DNA from: Paenalicyclobacillus mengziensis
GTDB taxonomy: Bacteria; Bacillota; Bacilli; Alicyclobacillales; Alicyclobacillaceae
Direction: 5' to 3'
NCBI RefSeq assembly: GCF_017298635.1
Contig: NZ_CP071182.1
Coordinates: 2,046,001 to 2,110,000 of the forward strand
DNA: 64,000 bases
The notes beneath the pieces were generated by a model. That model worked only from the letters and a program-made list of their open reading frames with translations, did not search any database and was not told where the DNA came from. A program made the position numbers and the translations under genes. How positions within the stretch are numbered: the first letter of the stretch is position 1; every line of letters starts with the position of its first letter. Positions 27,354-36,216 of this stretch are shown piece by piece.

Positions 27354-28547
27354 GTGTGGAAGAGAAACGTGGACCTTCTTCGTCGAAACTGGAAACTGAT
27401 TGACTATACATTGGTCGGAACCCTGATTCTCTTAACCGCCTACAGTTGCATCGCGATATACGCTGCGACCTATGGCAAGCTCGACCCGCAGATTCCGAGT
27501 CATGCTTGGATGAAGCAACTGGTGTTTGGCATCATCGGATTCATTGTCATGTGGTTTGTTGCAGCGTACGACTACCGGTCTTTGCGAAAAATTCACTGGT
27601 GGATATACGGTATCACAACGTTTCTCCTGGTAGCCGTGTTCGGGTTTCACGCCGTAAATGGCGCTCACAGTTGGATTCCGCTGAGTGTCTTCAGCCTCCA
27701 GCCTTCCGAGTTTGCCAAGCTGTCTCTGGTCATCACACTGGCCACGATGATGGCAGACAGGGACGAAGCCGAGTTTCCAGACTATCGTCTTCGTACAACC
27801 TGGCCGATGTGGGTGGTCACGCTGGTTCCGTTCGCGCTGACCTTGAAAGAACCAGCCCTTGGGCAGGCACTCGTCATGTTCAGCTTGTTTGCCGTTATGT
27901 ACCTGATGTTTGTTCGCCGGTCGTTGTTTGCGCTCGGCGTCACGTTCTTCATTATTGTCTGTGTCGTGTTAATTGCGTTGCCTGTGGAATTTCCGACCCA
28001 GGCGACGGCGTTTGTTCAAAACGTGCTCATCAAGCACAACATTCTCCATGGGTACCAGGCAAACCGGATTTTAACTTGGCTGGACCATACCTATCTGCCG
28101 CTCGGCGCAGGCTACAACATCCGCCAAGCGCAAACGGCCATCGGGTCCGGTCAACTGTTTGGCGAAGGCTGGTTGAACGGCCTCGAGACCTCTACCGGCG
28201 GTGTGCCAAATCAATGGACCGACTACATTTTTACGGCCATCGGTGAGGAATTCGGATTTGTCGGCTCGAGTACGCTCGTCTTTCTGTTCCTCATTCTCGT
28301 CTATCGCCTGGTTCGCGCAGCGACGAGTTCGCAGGATACCTTCGGGACGTACATTGTCATGGGCATCGTCGGGATGTTCTCATTTCAGGTGTTCGAAAAC
28401 ATTGGGATGGACATGTACCTGAGCCCGTCGACCGGCATCACGCTGCCGTTCATCAGCTACGGCGGAAGTTCCTTGGTGGCAAATTTCATGGCCGTGGGTC
28501 TTGCGCTCAGCGTTCTGCTCCGCAAAAAGCGCCTCAGCTTTGCCTGA
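27354..28547 (+). CDS. rodA: RodA-like SEDS glycosyltransferase
   Basis: This 397-residue SEDS protein polymerises lipid II together with a class B penicillin-binding protein, here probably for side-wall elongation. The N terminus RNWKLIDYTL, the SLQPSEFAKLS motif, the catalytic-region Asp/Glu equivalent in LKEPALGQALV, WTDYIFTAIGEEFGFVG and ITLPFISYGGSS are characteristic. About ten membrane helices cover the whole chain, without the long tail of the paralogue at 24322. The position usually occupied by Asp reads LKEPALGQA rather than PDMGTA, a deviation worth noting. The start is GTG 27354 or GTG 27369, the latter after GGAAGAG. Confidence 0.87.
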   Translation: MWKRNVDLLRRNWKLIDYTLVGTLILLTAYSCIAIYAATYGKLDPQIPSHAWMKQLVFGIIGFIVMWFVAAYDYRSLRKIHWWIYGITTFLLVAVFGFHAVNGAHSWIPLSVFSLQPSEFAKLSLVITLATMMADRDEAEFPDYRLRTTWPMWVVTLVPFALTLKEPALGQALVMFSLFAVMYLMFVRRSLFALGVTFFIIVCVVLIALPVEFPTQATAFVQNVLIKHNILHGYQANRILTWLDHTYLPLGAGYNIRQAQTAIGSGQLFGEGWLNGLETSTGGVPNQWTDYIFTAIGEEFGFVGSSTLVFLFLILVYRLVRAATSSQDTFGTYIVMGIVGMFSFQVFENIGMDMYLSPSTGITLPFISYGGSSLVANFMAVGLALSVLLRKKRLSFA

Positions 28548-28593
28548 ACCTGTTCACGCCTGAATACGCACTTCGAAAGCCCCGGCAGGAGTT

Positions 28594-28887
28594 TCATCCG
28601 CGCTGGGGCGCACGTTCGTCGAACGCTTCTTCCTCGTCTACAGGGACCGTCAGAAAATACGGGGGTTGATATAGACCGTACACGTAGAGCGGGATGACAA
28701 ACATTCGTCCCTCGTCCGTTTCAATTTCCCAGCGGACGGATGCTTCTATCCGTTCGATGACTCTGTCCCAAAATCCCCGTTGCTGGCTGCGCCTTTTGCG
28801 CATCTGCTTTCGACCGTCGTGACGTGGATATGTGCGAACCAGTTGTCCGCGACAAAATGCCTCAAAGTCATACGTTTTTACCCGCAT
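28594..28887 (-). CDS. conserved-looking small protein, unknown function
   Basis: I cannot assign this 97-residue protein. It has a basic middle (GRKQMRKRRSQQRG), an aromatic block (VYGLYQPPYFLTVPV) and an acidic C terminus. No membrane segment or known motif is visible. The ATG was chosen for the GGGGGTG site upstream. Its end faces the rodA gene. Confidence 0.55.
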   Translation of the reverse strand: MRVKTYDFEAFCRGQLVRTYPRHDGRKQMRKRRSQQRGFWDRVIERIEASVRWEIETDEGRMFVIPLYVYGLYQPPYFLTVPVDEEEAFDERAPQRG

Positions 28888-29030
28888 ATAGAGCACCCCC
28901 GCTTGAACTTCTTGGCCCCTGTAGTCGGGACAGACCAACCAAAGCCATCAGCTCATTGAGGACGGTCATTTCGTGATAGATGTCACCCGGACTGTCATCA
29001 TTTCGTCATCTGAGGCCAGCCGGACTGTCA

Positions 29031-29094
29031 GTTGAGAGATGCAGGTCGGTCAGGACTGAGAGATGCATGTACGGTCTGTTGAGAGATGTATATG
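29031..29094. repeat. three copies of a TGAGAGATG motif
   Basis: (G)TTGAGAGATGCA, CTGAGAGATGCATGTACGG and GTTGAGAGATGTATATGG occur at about 29031, 29055 and 29078, roughly every 23 bases. The stretch lies upstream of the small gene at 29192 and codes for nothing obvious. Confidence 0.45.
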
Positions 29095-29191
29095 GAGTTG
29101 GACAAAATGTATTGCCTGGACAAGCGCATGGAACCTCAGTGGTTGGTGATTCTATGGAACGAATGAAGCAGACTGTAAGGAGGGATTGCTT

Positions 29192-29476
29192 GTGATCCGT
29201 TTTCGGGGGGTACCTGTTCGGGATATCCACGGCTTACCTTACTCAGTTCATCAAATTGGAGATGGCGAGTGGCAGATTGTCATTCAAAATTGTGCGCGAT
29301 ATCCGGCAGGATACACGTTTGCACCTGTATACGGCGGCTACGACGAGGCGCTTGAGGCGCTGGAACACTGGCCGCCAAATGATTCGCGTTCGATAAACCG
29401 TGAGACCTGGGCCGGAGATGACACTGGGGCTGCCTATCTCGAAACCTGGGAACTGAAAGACCCGTTTCACGACTAA
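29192..29476 (+). CDS. small protein of unknown function
   Basis: This 94-residue soluble protein is rich in aromatic residues (Trp, Tyr) and acidic toward the end. I recognise no family. GTG 29192 follows AAGGAGG by 7 bases, a strong site, and a terminator hairpin follows its stop codon by 10 bases. These two signals together support a real single-gene unit. Confidence 0.6.
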   Translation: MIRFRGVPVRDIHGLPYSVHQIGDGEWQIVIQNCARYPAGYTFAPVYGGYDEALEALEHWPPNDSRSINRETWAGDDTGAAYLETWELKDPFHD

Positions 29477-29486
29477 CTGCACGTAC

Positions 29487-29515
29487 AGGGACTGTCCGCA
29501 TATCGGACAGTCCCT
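29487..29515 (+). terminator. rho-independent terminator-like hairpin
   Basis: A 12-bp perfect stem (AGGGACTGTCCG / CGGACAGTCCCT) has a five-base loop. The following T content is modest (CTGTTG). It lies between two converging genes and can serve both. Confidence 0.7.
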
Positions 29516-29577
29516 CTGTTGAACCTGTTGAGTTGAACTCAGTTGAGACTTAACCTGTCGTGTTGAACGCCGAACTT

Positions 29578-30726
29578 TTATGGTCGTTCAGGACCTTCGC
29601 CAGGCTGACTCTTGCTTCGGAACTTGTCAGCCAGTTCCACAAGCCACAGGTGGTGATAGGGAACCTGGTATAAAACGGGTTCCACGCGAGTGTCGCCGGG
29701 GCCCAATTTGTACATCCACACTGTGGTTTCGGAACGAAATCCTTCGTGCATGCGGATTCCAAGGTGGATAGAATCCCGGTAACCGTTCTTGTAAGCGATG
29801 ACGCCCAACTGTCCATGAAGTTCGGCGACCATTGGCCGATAGCGTGGGTTGCGAAGGATGGGGGCGTCAATCCAGGGCGTGTACCCGTTTTCGTCTGTGT
29901 TCACCCGTTGTTCCGTCTCAATCAGGACGACCTCCGCACCTTGAAGCGGTTGGAGGGTGCGGCCGTCAATCACACGCACGCGGAGCTTTGCCGTTGGCCA
30001 GGCGACGTAAGGCGTGAAGGGAGACTGTCCCCCCGTCGTGCCAAGTTCCGGCAACTGCTGTGGGGCAGCGGGTGCCGGTTGGTCGTGGTCTGGCGGCCGA
30101 ACCTGTCCAGGCTGCTGAGTCTGGTTAGATGGCTGTTGAGCCTGTCCAGACTGCTGAGTCTGGTTAGATGGCTGTTGAGCCTGGCCAGGCTGCTGGGTGC
30201 GCGGACTCGGTTGCTGCTGGCGAGGAGCCGCTTGTCCGGGTGCAGTGCGTGACTGCTTGTCATTTGACCGTTGCTCGTTTTGTACGACAGGATTCCGGTG
30301 ATTCTTCGTCTGCGACGCCGCTTTGTTCTGCGCACCCTGTGCAGGACTTTGGTTCGCGCCTGCGGAGTTTGTCCCTGCGGAGTCCACTGCCGTTGAGCTT
30401 GCTTCACTTGCACTTACTTCACTTGCACTTACTGCACTTGCACTTACTGGACTTGCACTTACTGCACTTGTCTCATATGCTGTCGACTGAAAAATGCCTG
30501 TTGATGCGGACAACGCGATGGGTTTCCCCGTGGGGTACGCGTCCTCGTCAAAGGATGCCATCGTTGGAATGGCCCCGACATGCGGCATCGTCTGTGCCGG
30601 TGTCGGGTCACGATGGCGTTCTCCGGATTGTGGCAAGAGCGGTGGCGAGGGCAGGGACATCGCCGCGAGTAATACGGCGCCGGCCCAAAAACCAACCATC
30701 TTCTTGCTGGGCGACCACTTTCTCAT
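29578..30726 (-). CDS. exported protein with Gln/Pro-rich linker and Cna-B-like domain
   Basis: This 382-residue protein has an N-terminal signal or anchor (about 9-30). It is followed by a Ser/Ala/Val-rich repeat region (SASPVSASAVSASEV), a Gln/Pro/Ala low-complexity region with QPSNQTQQSGQAQ-type repeats (about 120-230), and a C-terminal domain of about 140 residues. The domain starts LRVRVIDGRTLQPLQGAEV and resembles carboxypeptidase-regulatory or Cna-B beta-sandwich domains. An extracytoplasmic binding or structural role is likely. The ATG follows GGAGGAGGATCTC. DNA-level repeats underlie both low-complexity regions. Confidence 0.75.
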   Translation of the reverse strand: MRKWSPSKKMVGFWAGAVLLAAMSLPSPPLLPQSGERHRDPTPAQTMPHVGAIPTMASFDEDAYPTGKPIALSASTGIFQSTAYETSAVSASPVSASAVSASEVSASEASSTAVDSAGTNSAGANQSPAQGAQNKAASQTKNHRNPVVQNEQRSNDKQSRTAPGQAAPRQQQPSPRTQQPGQAQQPSNQTQQSGQAQQPSNQTQQPGQVRPPDHDQPAPAAPQQLPELGTTGGQSPFTPYVAWPTAKLRVRVIDGRTLQPLQGAEVVLIETEQRVNTDENGYTPWIDAPILRNPRYRPMVAELHGQLGVIAYKNGYRDSIHLGIRMHEGFRSETTVWMYKLGPGDTRVEPVLYQVPYHHLWLVELADKFRSKSQPGEGPERP

Positions 30727-30819
30727 GAGATCCTCCTCCTGGCTGCCAGGGCCCTGGTATGCGGCCGAAAGTCAGCCTTCAGTTCCAAGCGCTGCTGACG
30801 CAGCAGGTTCCAACACTGA

Positions 30820-30915
30820 AGTTAAAACCATCGAAGTTAAAACCATTGAAGTCAAAAACACATCTCAAACTATCGAAGTGCCAACTATCGAAGTGCCAAC
30901 TATCGAAGTGAAATG
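30820..30915. repeat. short imperfect tandem repeats (ATCGAAGT family)
   Basis: Units such as GTTAAAACCATCGAA and GTGCCAACTATCGAA are repeated about six times, with periods of 15 bases. A further CCATCAAGCAAA-type repeat follows to about 30985. They separate the two exported-protein genes and are non-coding as far as I can see. Confidence 0.7.
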
Positions 30916-30978
30916 AATGAAACCGTTGAATCTAAGCGTCCATCAAGCAAATTGCGTCCATTAAGCAAACTGCGTCCA

Positions 30979-31599
30979 TCAAACAAACTTCAGCGCGCGA
31001 TCCAGGTAATAGAATTGAAGGATTTGAATGTAGCTCCGGCCGCGCAGCGCCCAGTATTCTGAACCCCATTGGGCCATCTTTTGAGCGTTGCGGTACTGCC
31101 AGTTGGGATTGTTCCGGTAACCAGCGCGGTAGTTGAGTTCGATAATCGTTCCGTCTGGCATGGTGTAGACCTGGTTGCGAATGGCATTGAAAGCCACGTT
31201 TGTTTCCGGCTGGCCGGACAAATAGCGAAATGCCTGGAAGTTGGTGGTATTGTCCACGTCAAACGTAAAGCCATCAATGGTCACCGGGTGAAGATGGTGA
31301 TACCAGGCAAACATTTTTACGGCCATGGCCCCAGCCTTCAGTGATTCCGTGTTCCACGAAGGCATCCATTCGTTTGGCAAGACGTCTTTGCAGTACTCAT
31401 CAAAGGGTACCGTTTGAACCCAGGTGATTCGGCCGCGCGGGTCGGGTTCGCCAAAAGGGTTGTTTTCCCGGATAGCAACCCGAATCGCACTTGGCACGGC
31501 AGTGTTGTAGATGGTATGCGGTGCCGCCTCTGCGCGTACAGGTGTCTCAACGCACACGCCCGCGAGAACGGCAACGACTGCGAGAACGATCCGTTTCAT
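30979..31599 (-). CDS. secreted SpoIID/LytB-domain protein
   Basis: This 206-residue protein has a signal peptide (MKRIVLAVVAVLAGVCVETPVRAEA, cleavage expected near residue 25) and a SpoIID-type domain. The core segment FDEYCKDVLPNEWMP followed by LKAGAMAVKMFAWY contains the Glu that is catalytic in SpoIID-type lytic transglycosylases. It is shorter than SpoIID itself, so a wall-remodelling relative is likely rather than the sporulation protein. The start ATG follows AGGGGGAT; extra upstream codons would precede the signal peptide. It is divergent from the ywhD-speA operon. Confidence 0.82.
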   Translation of the reverse strand: MKRIVLAVVAVLAGVCVETPVRAEAAPHTIYNTAVPSAIRVAIRENNPFGEPDPRGRITWVQTVPFDEYCKDVLPNEWMPSWNTESLKAGAMAVKMFAWYHHLHPVTIDGFTFDVDNTTNFQAFRYLSGQPETNVAFNAIRNQVYTMPDGTIIELNYRAGYRNNPNWQYRNAQKMAQWGSEYWALRGRSYIQILQFYYLDRALKFV

Positions 31600-31739
31600 T
31601 AAGACATCCCCCTGTAGTCGAGTGTGTCCTTCACTTACCATGCCCCTTTTTTCCCTTCCCATTCATCATCAGGAGTGTGTGACATCAGAGAGACATCGCG
31701 GTACAATGTGGATGAAATTTTTCGTCGGGAGGCGGCCGT

Positions 31740-32213
31740 GTGGAAAAACTGAAGCTTACGGCAAGGTCCAATCATAGTACAGACGATGCGATGAAAGGGT
31801 TGTCTGCTGTTTTCATAGATGCCGATCGCGTTTATATTGATAACGGTGCCATTCACGGTAAGAGTAACTTGGAACGGGGCATCCAGTTTGTAAAAACGCT
31901 CGAAGAGGTGCCTGCGCCTCGCGAGATTTGGGTGTTTTGGGTGACCTTAAAACGAAATCCGGAGAAAGACCAGGGATATCACGGCGTGATGCCGTTTCGC
32001 ATGTGGATTGACCAGGACGCCAAGGTCGGTTACAAGTCTCTGTCGGAGCAAGTCAATAAGATGGATAAGGCCGTGAAAGGTCAAATTGACGTGACTGAAG
32101 TTCCACCAGAAGTCGTCGAGAAACTGAAGGGGTTTCTGAGGGGCGTCCGAACGGATCTCTGGGACAACGCATGGCCGACATTTACTGAAGTTTTTGGAGA
32201 AACCAGGGGGTAG
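31740..32213 (+). CDS. ywhD: YwhD-family protein
   Basis: This 157-residue soluble protein resembles B. subtilis YwhD, whose function is unknown. Recognisable blocks are the central VFIDADRVYIDNGAIHGKS and the Trp-rich IWVFWVTLKRN. GTG follows GGGAGG by 6 bases. The next gene, speA, starts 4 bases after its stop with its ribosome site inside the ywhD end, so the two form an operon. Confidence 0.72.
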   Translation: MEKLKLTARSNHSTDDAMKGLSAVFIDADRVYIDNGAIHGKSNLERGIQFVKTLEEVPAPREIWVFWVTLKRNPEKDQGYHGVMPFRMWIDQDAKVGYKSLSEQVNKMDKAVKGQIDVTEVPPEVVEKLKGFLRGVRTDLWDNAWPTFTEVFGETRG

Positions 32214-32217
32214 CTCA

Positions 32218-33675
32218 TTGAATCAGGCAGAAACACCACTTTTTCACACCCTGTTACAACATGCTGCACAAAAACCCGTGCAGTTTCACATTCCCAGTCA
32301 CAAGCGCGGCCGCGGAATGGATACAGAGTTTTCGCAGTTTATTGGCGAGAATGCACTCTCACTCGACTTGATTAACATTGCACCGCTCGACGACCTGCAC
32401 CATCCAACGGGCGCCATTAAAGCGGCACAAGAACTTGCGGCTGCCGCGTTCGGGGCGGACCATACGTTTTTTTCCGTACAGGGGACAAGCACCGCCATTA
32501 TGACCATGGTGCTCGCGACGGTCGGACCCGGCGACAAGATTCTGCTGCCGCGAAACGTGCACAAATCGGTGTTAACCGCAGTCATGCTTGCAGACGCAAG
32601 GCCAGTTTTCCTGCATCCGGAGATGGACAAAACTTTGGGGATTATGCACGGTCTTTCCGTCGAGACTGTATCACAGGCACTCGAACTGCATCCGGACGCA
32701 AAGGCGCTCCTGGTCATTAACCCGACCTACTTTGGTATCGCGGCGGATTTGAAGCGGATCGTCGAATTGGCACATGCAAAGAGCGTCCCCGTCCTGGTAG
32801 ACGAAGCGCATGGCGTGCTGACAGGGTTTCACAACGGCCTGCCCATGTCCGCGATGGAAGCAGGCGCAGACATGGCGGCAACCAGTGTACACAAACTTGG
32901 CGGTTCCATGACCCAGTCGAGCATTCTGAACGTCCGCTCGGACCTGGTGGATGCAAGGCACGTGCAGGTGGTTTTAAGCATGCTGACAACGACTTCGACG
33001 TCGTATCTGCTGCTGGCGTCGCTGGATGTGGCGAGAAAACAGCTGGCGCTGCACGGCGAGGAAAACGTCGCACGGGCACTCACGCTGGCGAACCGTGCGC
33101 GTGTGGCCATCAACGAGATACCGGGCCTGTACTGCCCTGGCGAAGAGCTCTTGCACAGCAGCGCCACGTTTGCGCTCGATGCAACCAAGTTAACGGTCAG
33201 TGTCAAAGACCTCGGGGTCACGGGCTATGACGTGGAGCAAATGCTGCGCGAGGAATTCAACATCGAAGTCGAACTGAGCGACCTCTACAACATTCTCTGT
33301 CTCGTTTCCTGGGGGGATAGCGAGGAGGACATCACACGTCTCGTCGAGGGCCTGCGGGGAATTGCGGGGGCGTATCAGCACCAGATCGACCGCCGGCACG
33401 TGCAGGTACGCGTTCCCACAATGCCGATTCTCGACATGTCACCGAGACAGGCATTCTATGCGAAGACGCAGACGGTGCCGCTGAAGGAGTCGGTTGGCCG
33501 CATTATGGCCGAAATGATTATGGTCTACCCGCCGGGCATCCCGGTTCTACTCCCCGGTGAGCGCGTGGAGCAGTCGAACATCGAATACATCGAAGAAAAC
33601 CTGCGTGCGGGTCTCCCGGTCCAGGGTACCGATGACCCGGAGATACGGTTCGTGAAAGTTGTCGCAGAAAACTGA
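32218..33675 (+). CDS. speA: Orn/Lys/Arg decarboxylase (SpeA type)
   Basis: This 485-residue PLP enzyme of fold type I, in the same family as Bacillus SpeA, probably decarboxylates arginine to agmatine for polyamine synthesis. The PLP-binding Lys226 lies in SVHKLGGSMTQSS and the cofactor-binding Asp and His in VLVDEAHG (193-200). The N terminus PVQFHIPSHKRG and the C-terminal PGIPVLLPGE are typical. Lysine or ornithine specificity cannot be excluded. The TTG start is preceded by AGGGGG at 7 bases. The gene ends beside a 15-bp tandem repeat. Confidence 0.9.
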   Translation: MNQAETPLFHTLLQHAAQKPVQFHIPSHKRGRGMDTEFSQFIGENALSLDLINIAPLDDLHHPTGAIKAAQELAAAAFGADHTFFSVQGTSTAIMTMVLATVGPGDKILLPRNVHKSVLTAVMLADARPVFLHPEMDKTLGIMHGLSVETVSQALELHPDAKALLVINPTYFGIAADLKRIVELAHAKSVPVLVDEAHGVLTGFHNGLPMSAMEAGADMAATSVHKLGGSMTQSSILNVRSDLVDARHVQVVLSMLTTTSTSYLLLASLDVARKQLALHGEENVARALTLANRARVAINEIPGLYCPGEELLHSSATFALDATKLTVSVKDLGVTGYDVEQMLREEFNIEVELSDLYNILCLVSWGDSEEDITRLVEGLRGIAGAYQHQIDRRHVQVRVPTMPILDMSPRQAFYAKTQTVPLKESVGRIMAEMIMVYPPGIPVLLPGERVEQSNIEYIEENLRAGLPVQGTDDPEIRFVKVVAEN

Positions 33676-33695
33676 CAGTAGGCCACAGGATTGCG

Positions 33696-33790
33696 CAGCC
33701 ACGGACTGTGCAGCCACGGACTGTGCAGCCACGGACTGTGCAGCCACGGACTGTGCAGCCACGGACTGTGCAGCCACGGACTGTGCAGCC
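33696..33790. repeat. 15-bp tandem repeat, six copies plus a partial
   Basis: The unit CAGCCACGGACTGTG is repeated six times perfectly (33696-33785) and followed by CAGCC. It fills the gap between speA and bcp. It opens artificial frames on both strands. Confidence 0.97.
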
Positions 33791-33815
33791 GTGTGATAAA
33801 CAGGAGGGATGGTTC

Positions 33816-34280
33816 ATGCTCGAAGTAGGAATGGAAGCCCCTGATTTTACGCTCGAAGACCAGTCTGGCGAGTCTGTGCACCTTGCGGACTACCGCGGCA
33901 AAGTCGTTGTGCTCTACTTTTATCCAAAGGACAGCACACCTGGGTGCACCAAGGAAGCTTGCTCTTTTCGGGATGAGAACGCAGCTCTCGCCGATGTCGG
34001 TGCCGTCGTCCTCGGCGTATCCCGCGACTCTGTGAACTCGCACCAGCGGTTTGCAGACAAGTACAATCTGAATTTTTCTCTGCTCGCCGACACCGACGGG
34101 GAAGTGTGCTCCGCGTACGGCGTGTTGCAGGAGAAGACCATGTTTGGGAAGACTGGCGTTGGCATTGTTCGAACCACGTATGTGATTGACCAACAGGGCA
34201 AGGTGGCCAAAGTCTTTCCAAAAGTAAAGGTAGACGGCCATGTCGACGAAGTACTCACCTCGGTGCGTGAACTTTCATAA
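33816..34280 (+). CDS. bcp: peroxiredoxin, Bcp/PrxQ type
   Basis: This 154-residue thiol peroxidase reduces hydrogen and organic peroxides. The peroxidatic Cys44 and the resolving Cys49 lie in TPGCTKEACSF, the PrxQ arrangement. The N-terminal block APDFTLEDQSGESVHL and the VRTTYVIDQQGKV block are conserved. ATG follows CAGGAGG by about 7 bases. Upstream frames through the tandem repeat are not part of the protein. Confidence 0.93.
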   Translation: MLEVGMEAPDFTLEDQSGESVHLADYRGKVVVLYFYPKDSTPGCTKEACSFRDENAALADVGAVVLGVSRDSVNSHQRFADKYNLNFSLLADTDGEVCSAYGVLQEKTMFGKTGVGIVRTTYVIDQQGKVAKVFPKVKVDGHVDEVLTSVRELS

Positions 34281-34465
34281 GCTTTCCTGCTCGAGTGTCG
34301 CTTGACCATCCGTATCGCCATCCGTATCGCTATAGTGGTGGCGGTCACCAGCCATCGCTATCAGTATCGCTATCGTGATGGCTGGCAGGACATCGTTCCA
34401 AACGAATTTGCGGTCGAAAAGCGTGCGTTCAGCCGTTATAATGAATAACGAAAGGGGTGAAGCCA

Positions 34466-34819
34466 TTGGTGACGCTCACAGATAGTGCAGCCGAGAAGAT
34501 TACGGAACTGCTTGCGGACGCCGGTGAAACTGCAAGCGCGCTGAGAATCTATACCAGGCCCGGGGGGTGCTCCGGTTTCAGCTATGGCATGGCCCTCGAT
34601 AATCCGGATTCCTCCGATACAATGATGAACATCAAGGGTGTCCCTGTAGCTTTGGAAACGGACAGCCTGGAACTGATTCAAGGGTCTGAGATAGACTACA
34701 TCAGTGACTTCACGGGTGAAGGTTTCCGCATTCTCAATCCCAACGCGACATCAACATGCGGCTGCGGATCGAGCTTTCGCACCGCGACCAACGCCGGGCA
34801 ACCGGGTTCTTGTGACTAA
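34466..34819 (+). CDS. A-type iron-sulfur cluster carrier (HesB/IscA family)
   Basis: This is a 117-residue Fe-S scaffold or carrier. The three conserved cysteines are Cys35 (RPGGCSGFSY), Cys98 and Cys100 (TCGCGSSF), with the C-X62-C-G-C spacing of ErpA/IscA/SufA proteins. The C-terminal extension of about 14 residues is a little unusual. The start is TTG 34466 after AAAGGGGTGA; GTG 34457 overlaps that site and GTG 34469 is also possible. A TATAAT at 34437-34442 is a likely -10 box. A terminator follows the gene. Confidence 0.88.
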   Translation: MVTLTDSAAEKITELLADAGETASALRIYTRPGGCSGFSYGMALDNPDSSDTMMNIKGVPVALETDSLELIQGSEIDYISDFTGEGFRILNPNATSTCGCGSSFRTATNAGQPGSCD

Positions 34820-34828
34820 ATCTTGGCG

Positions 34829-34867
34829 AAAGGTCCCGAGGGTAGATATCACCTTCGGGGCCTTTTT
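34829..34867 (+). terminator. terminator of the Fe-S carrier gene
   Basis: AAAGGTCCCGAGGG pairs with CCTTCGGGGCCTTT around a short loop, with one G-T pair, and the arm runs into five T residues. It lies 9 bases after the stop codon. Confidence 0.75.
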
Positions 34868-34891
34868 GTACGCGATGGACGGAGTGGTTGG

Positions 34892-36145
34892 ATGCCTTTC
34901 GTTGAAAAGGTTTTGAAGGATCCGGTGCACGATGAAATCGTTGTTGAAGACCCGTGGATCTGGCAGCTCATCAACACATCTGCCGTACAGCGCCTGCGCC
35001 GCATCCGTCAACTGGGTACCTCCTATCTGACTTTTCACGGCGCCGAACACAGTCGTTTTACCCACTCACTCGGTGTGTATGAAACGATGCGGCGCGTACT
35101 GGCCTATCTCGGCAAGGAATATGGCTTCCCGGAAACCGAACGGGAGCGAAAGCTGGCACTCGCAGCCGCACTGCTCCATGACGTTGGACACGGGCCATTT
35201 TCACATACCTTTGAGACCATCTATCCTGTTCACCACGAGGAGTGGACAAAGCGCATCTTGCTTGAGGATGATGAAATCGCTCGTTTGCTTGCTGAGGTGG
35301 ACGACAGTTTCGCAGAGGACCTCGTCGGCATCTTAAGCAAGCGGGGGAAGCATCGAACCATTGAACAGTTGATAACCAGCCAGCTCGATGTCGACAGGAT
35401 GGATTACCTGCTTCGCGATGCCATGAACACAGGGGTGAACTATGGGCGGTTTGAGCTCGGCCGGCTCATCCGATCGCTCGCACTTGCGGACGGGGCCGTG
35501 ATGCTCAAGGAGAGCGGCCTGCACACCGCAGAACAGTACATATTGGCGCGCTATTTCATGTACACACAGGTGTATCTGCACCCGGTTACCATCGGGAGCG
35601 ACGTGTTGGTAGGGAACATCTTGCGGCGGGCTGGTGAACTGTGGACTGCTGGACAGCTAGAGGACATGCCTCGTTTCTTGCAGGCATTTTTCGTCGAGCA
35701 AAGCGCCGTGTCCGTCAAGGATTATCTGGCCATTGATGAGTCGACGCTGCTATACGCCTTTCGCATCTGGTCGACGACCGAGGATAAGGTGCTATCGGAC
35801 CTCGCCGAGCGCTTCCTCAACCGGCGGTTACTTGCCCCAATCGTGCGTTCTGAACTGAATTCGGTGGAGTGGGCTGCGCTCCGAACTTCAGCGAGAGCCA
35901 TGGGCTTTCACCCGGAATACTACATCAGCGTCCGTAAATCAGAGGTATCCGCCTACGTCTATCGCGGCAGTGGCATCTCTGTCCTGAAGACCGATGGGAG
36001 CAGGTCCGAACTCAGCATGGAGTCACGCATCGTGCGTTCACTCATTCCTGACACGGAATACAGGGTGTTCTTGCCAAAGGAAATGGTTGAAGGCGACCAT
36101 GCGGTCGCCGGCAGAGTTCGTTCCATCATTCACCAGCAGGGCTGA
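34892..36145 (+). CDS. HD-domain phosphohydrolase (YwfO-like)
   Basis: This 417-residue metal-dependent HD hydrolase is related to dGTPases. The N-terminal segment VQRLRRIRQLGTSYLTFHGAEHSRFTHSLG and the HD pair in LLHDVGHGPFSHTFE (about 94-108) are visible. A second metal/phosphate block is DVDRMDYLLRDA. The size and order match Bacillus YwfO, reported to be a nucleoside-triphosphate hydrolase; the specificity here is inferred only. ATG 34892 follows GGAGTG by 5 bases; the preceding terminator excludes a longer start. Confidence 0.85.
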   Translation: MPFVEKVLKDPVHDEIVVEDPWIWQLINTSAVQRLRRIRQLGTSYLTFHGAEHSRFTHSLGVYETMRRVLAYLGKEYGFPETERERKLALAAALLHDVGHGPFSHTFETIYPVHHEEWTKRILLEDDEIARLLAEVDDSFAEDLVGILSKRGKHRTIEQLITSQLDVDRMDYLLRDAMNTGVNYGRFELGRLIRSLALADGAVMLKESGLHTAEQYILARYFMYTQVYLHPVTIGSDVLVGNILRRAGELWTAGQLEDMPRFLQAFFVEQSAVSVKDYLAIDESTLLYAFRIWSTTEDKVLSDLAERFLNRRLLAPIVRSELNSVEWAALRTSARAMGFHPEYYISVRKSEVSAYVYRGSGISVLKTDGSRSELSMESRIVRSLIPDTEYRVFLPKEMVEGDHAVAGRVRSIIHQQG

Positions 36146-36216
36146 TGGCGGTCGTCGGGGTGTGACGACCATGACGTTGCTGGGCCCCGACTGCGGTCGC
36201 TGGGGTGTGACGACTT

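Noticed and set aside
33518..34241. Minus-strand frames over the 15-bp repeat and bcp
   Set aside because: They are shadows of speA, the repeat and bcp, with repetitive peptide sequence and no ribosome site.
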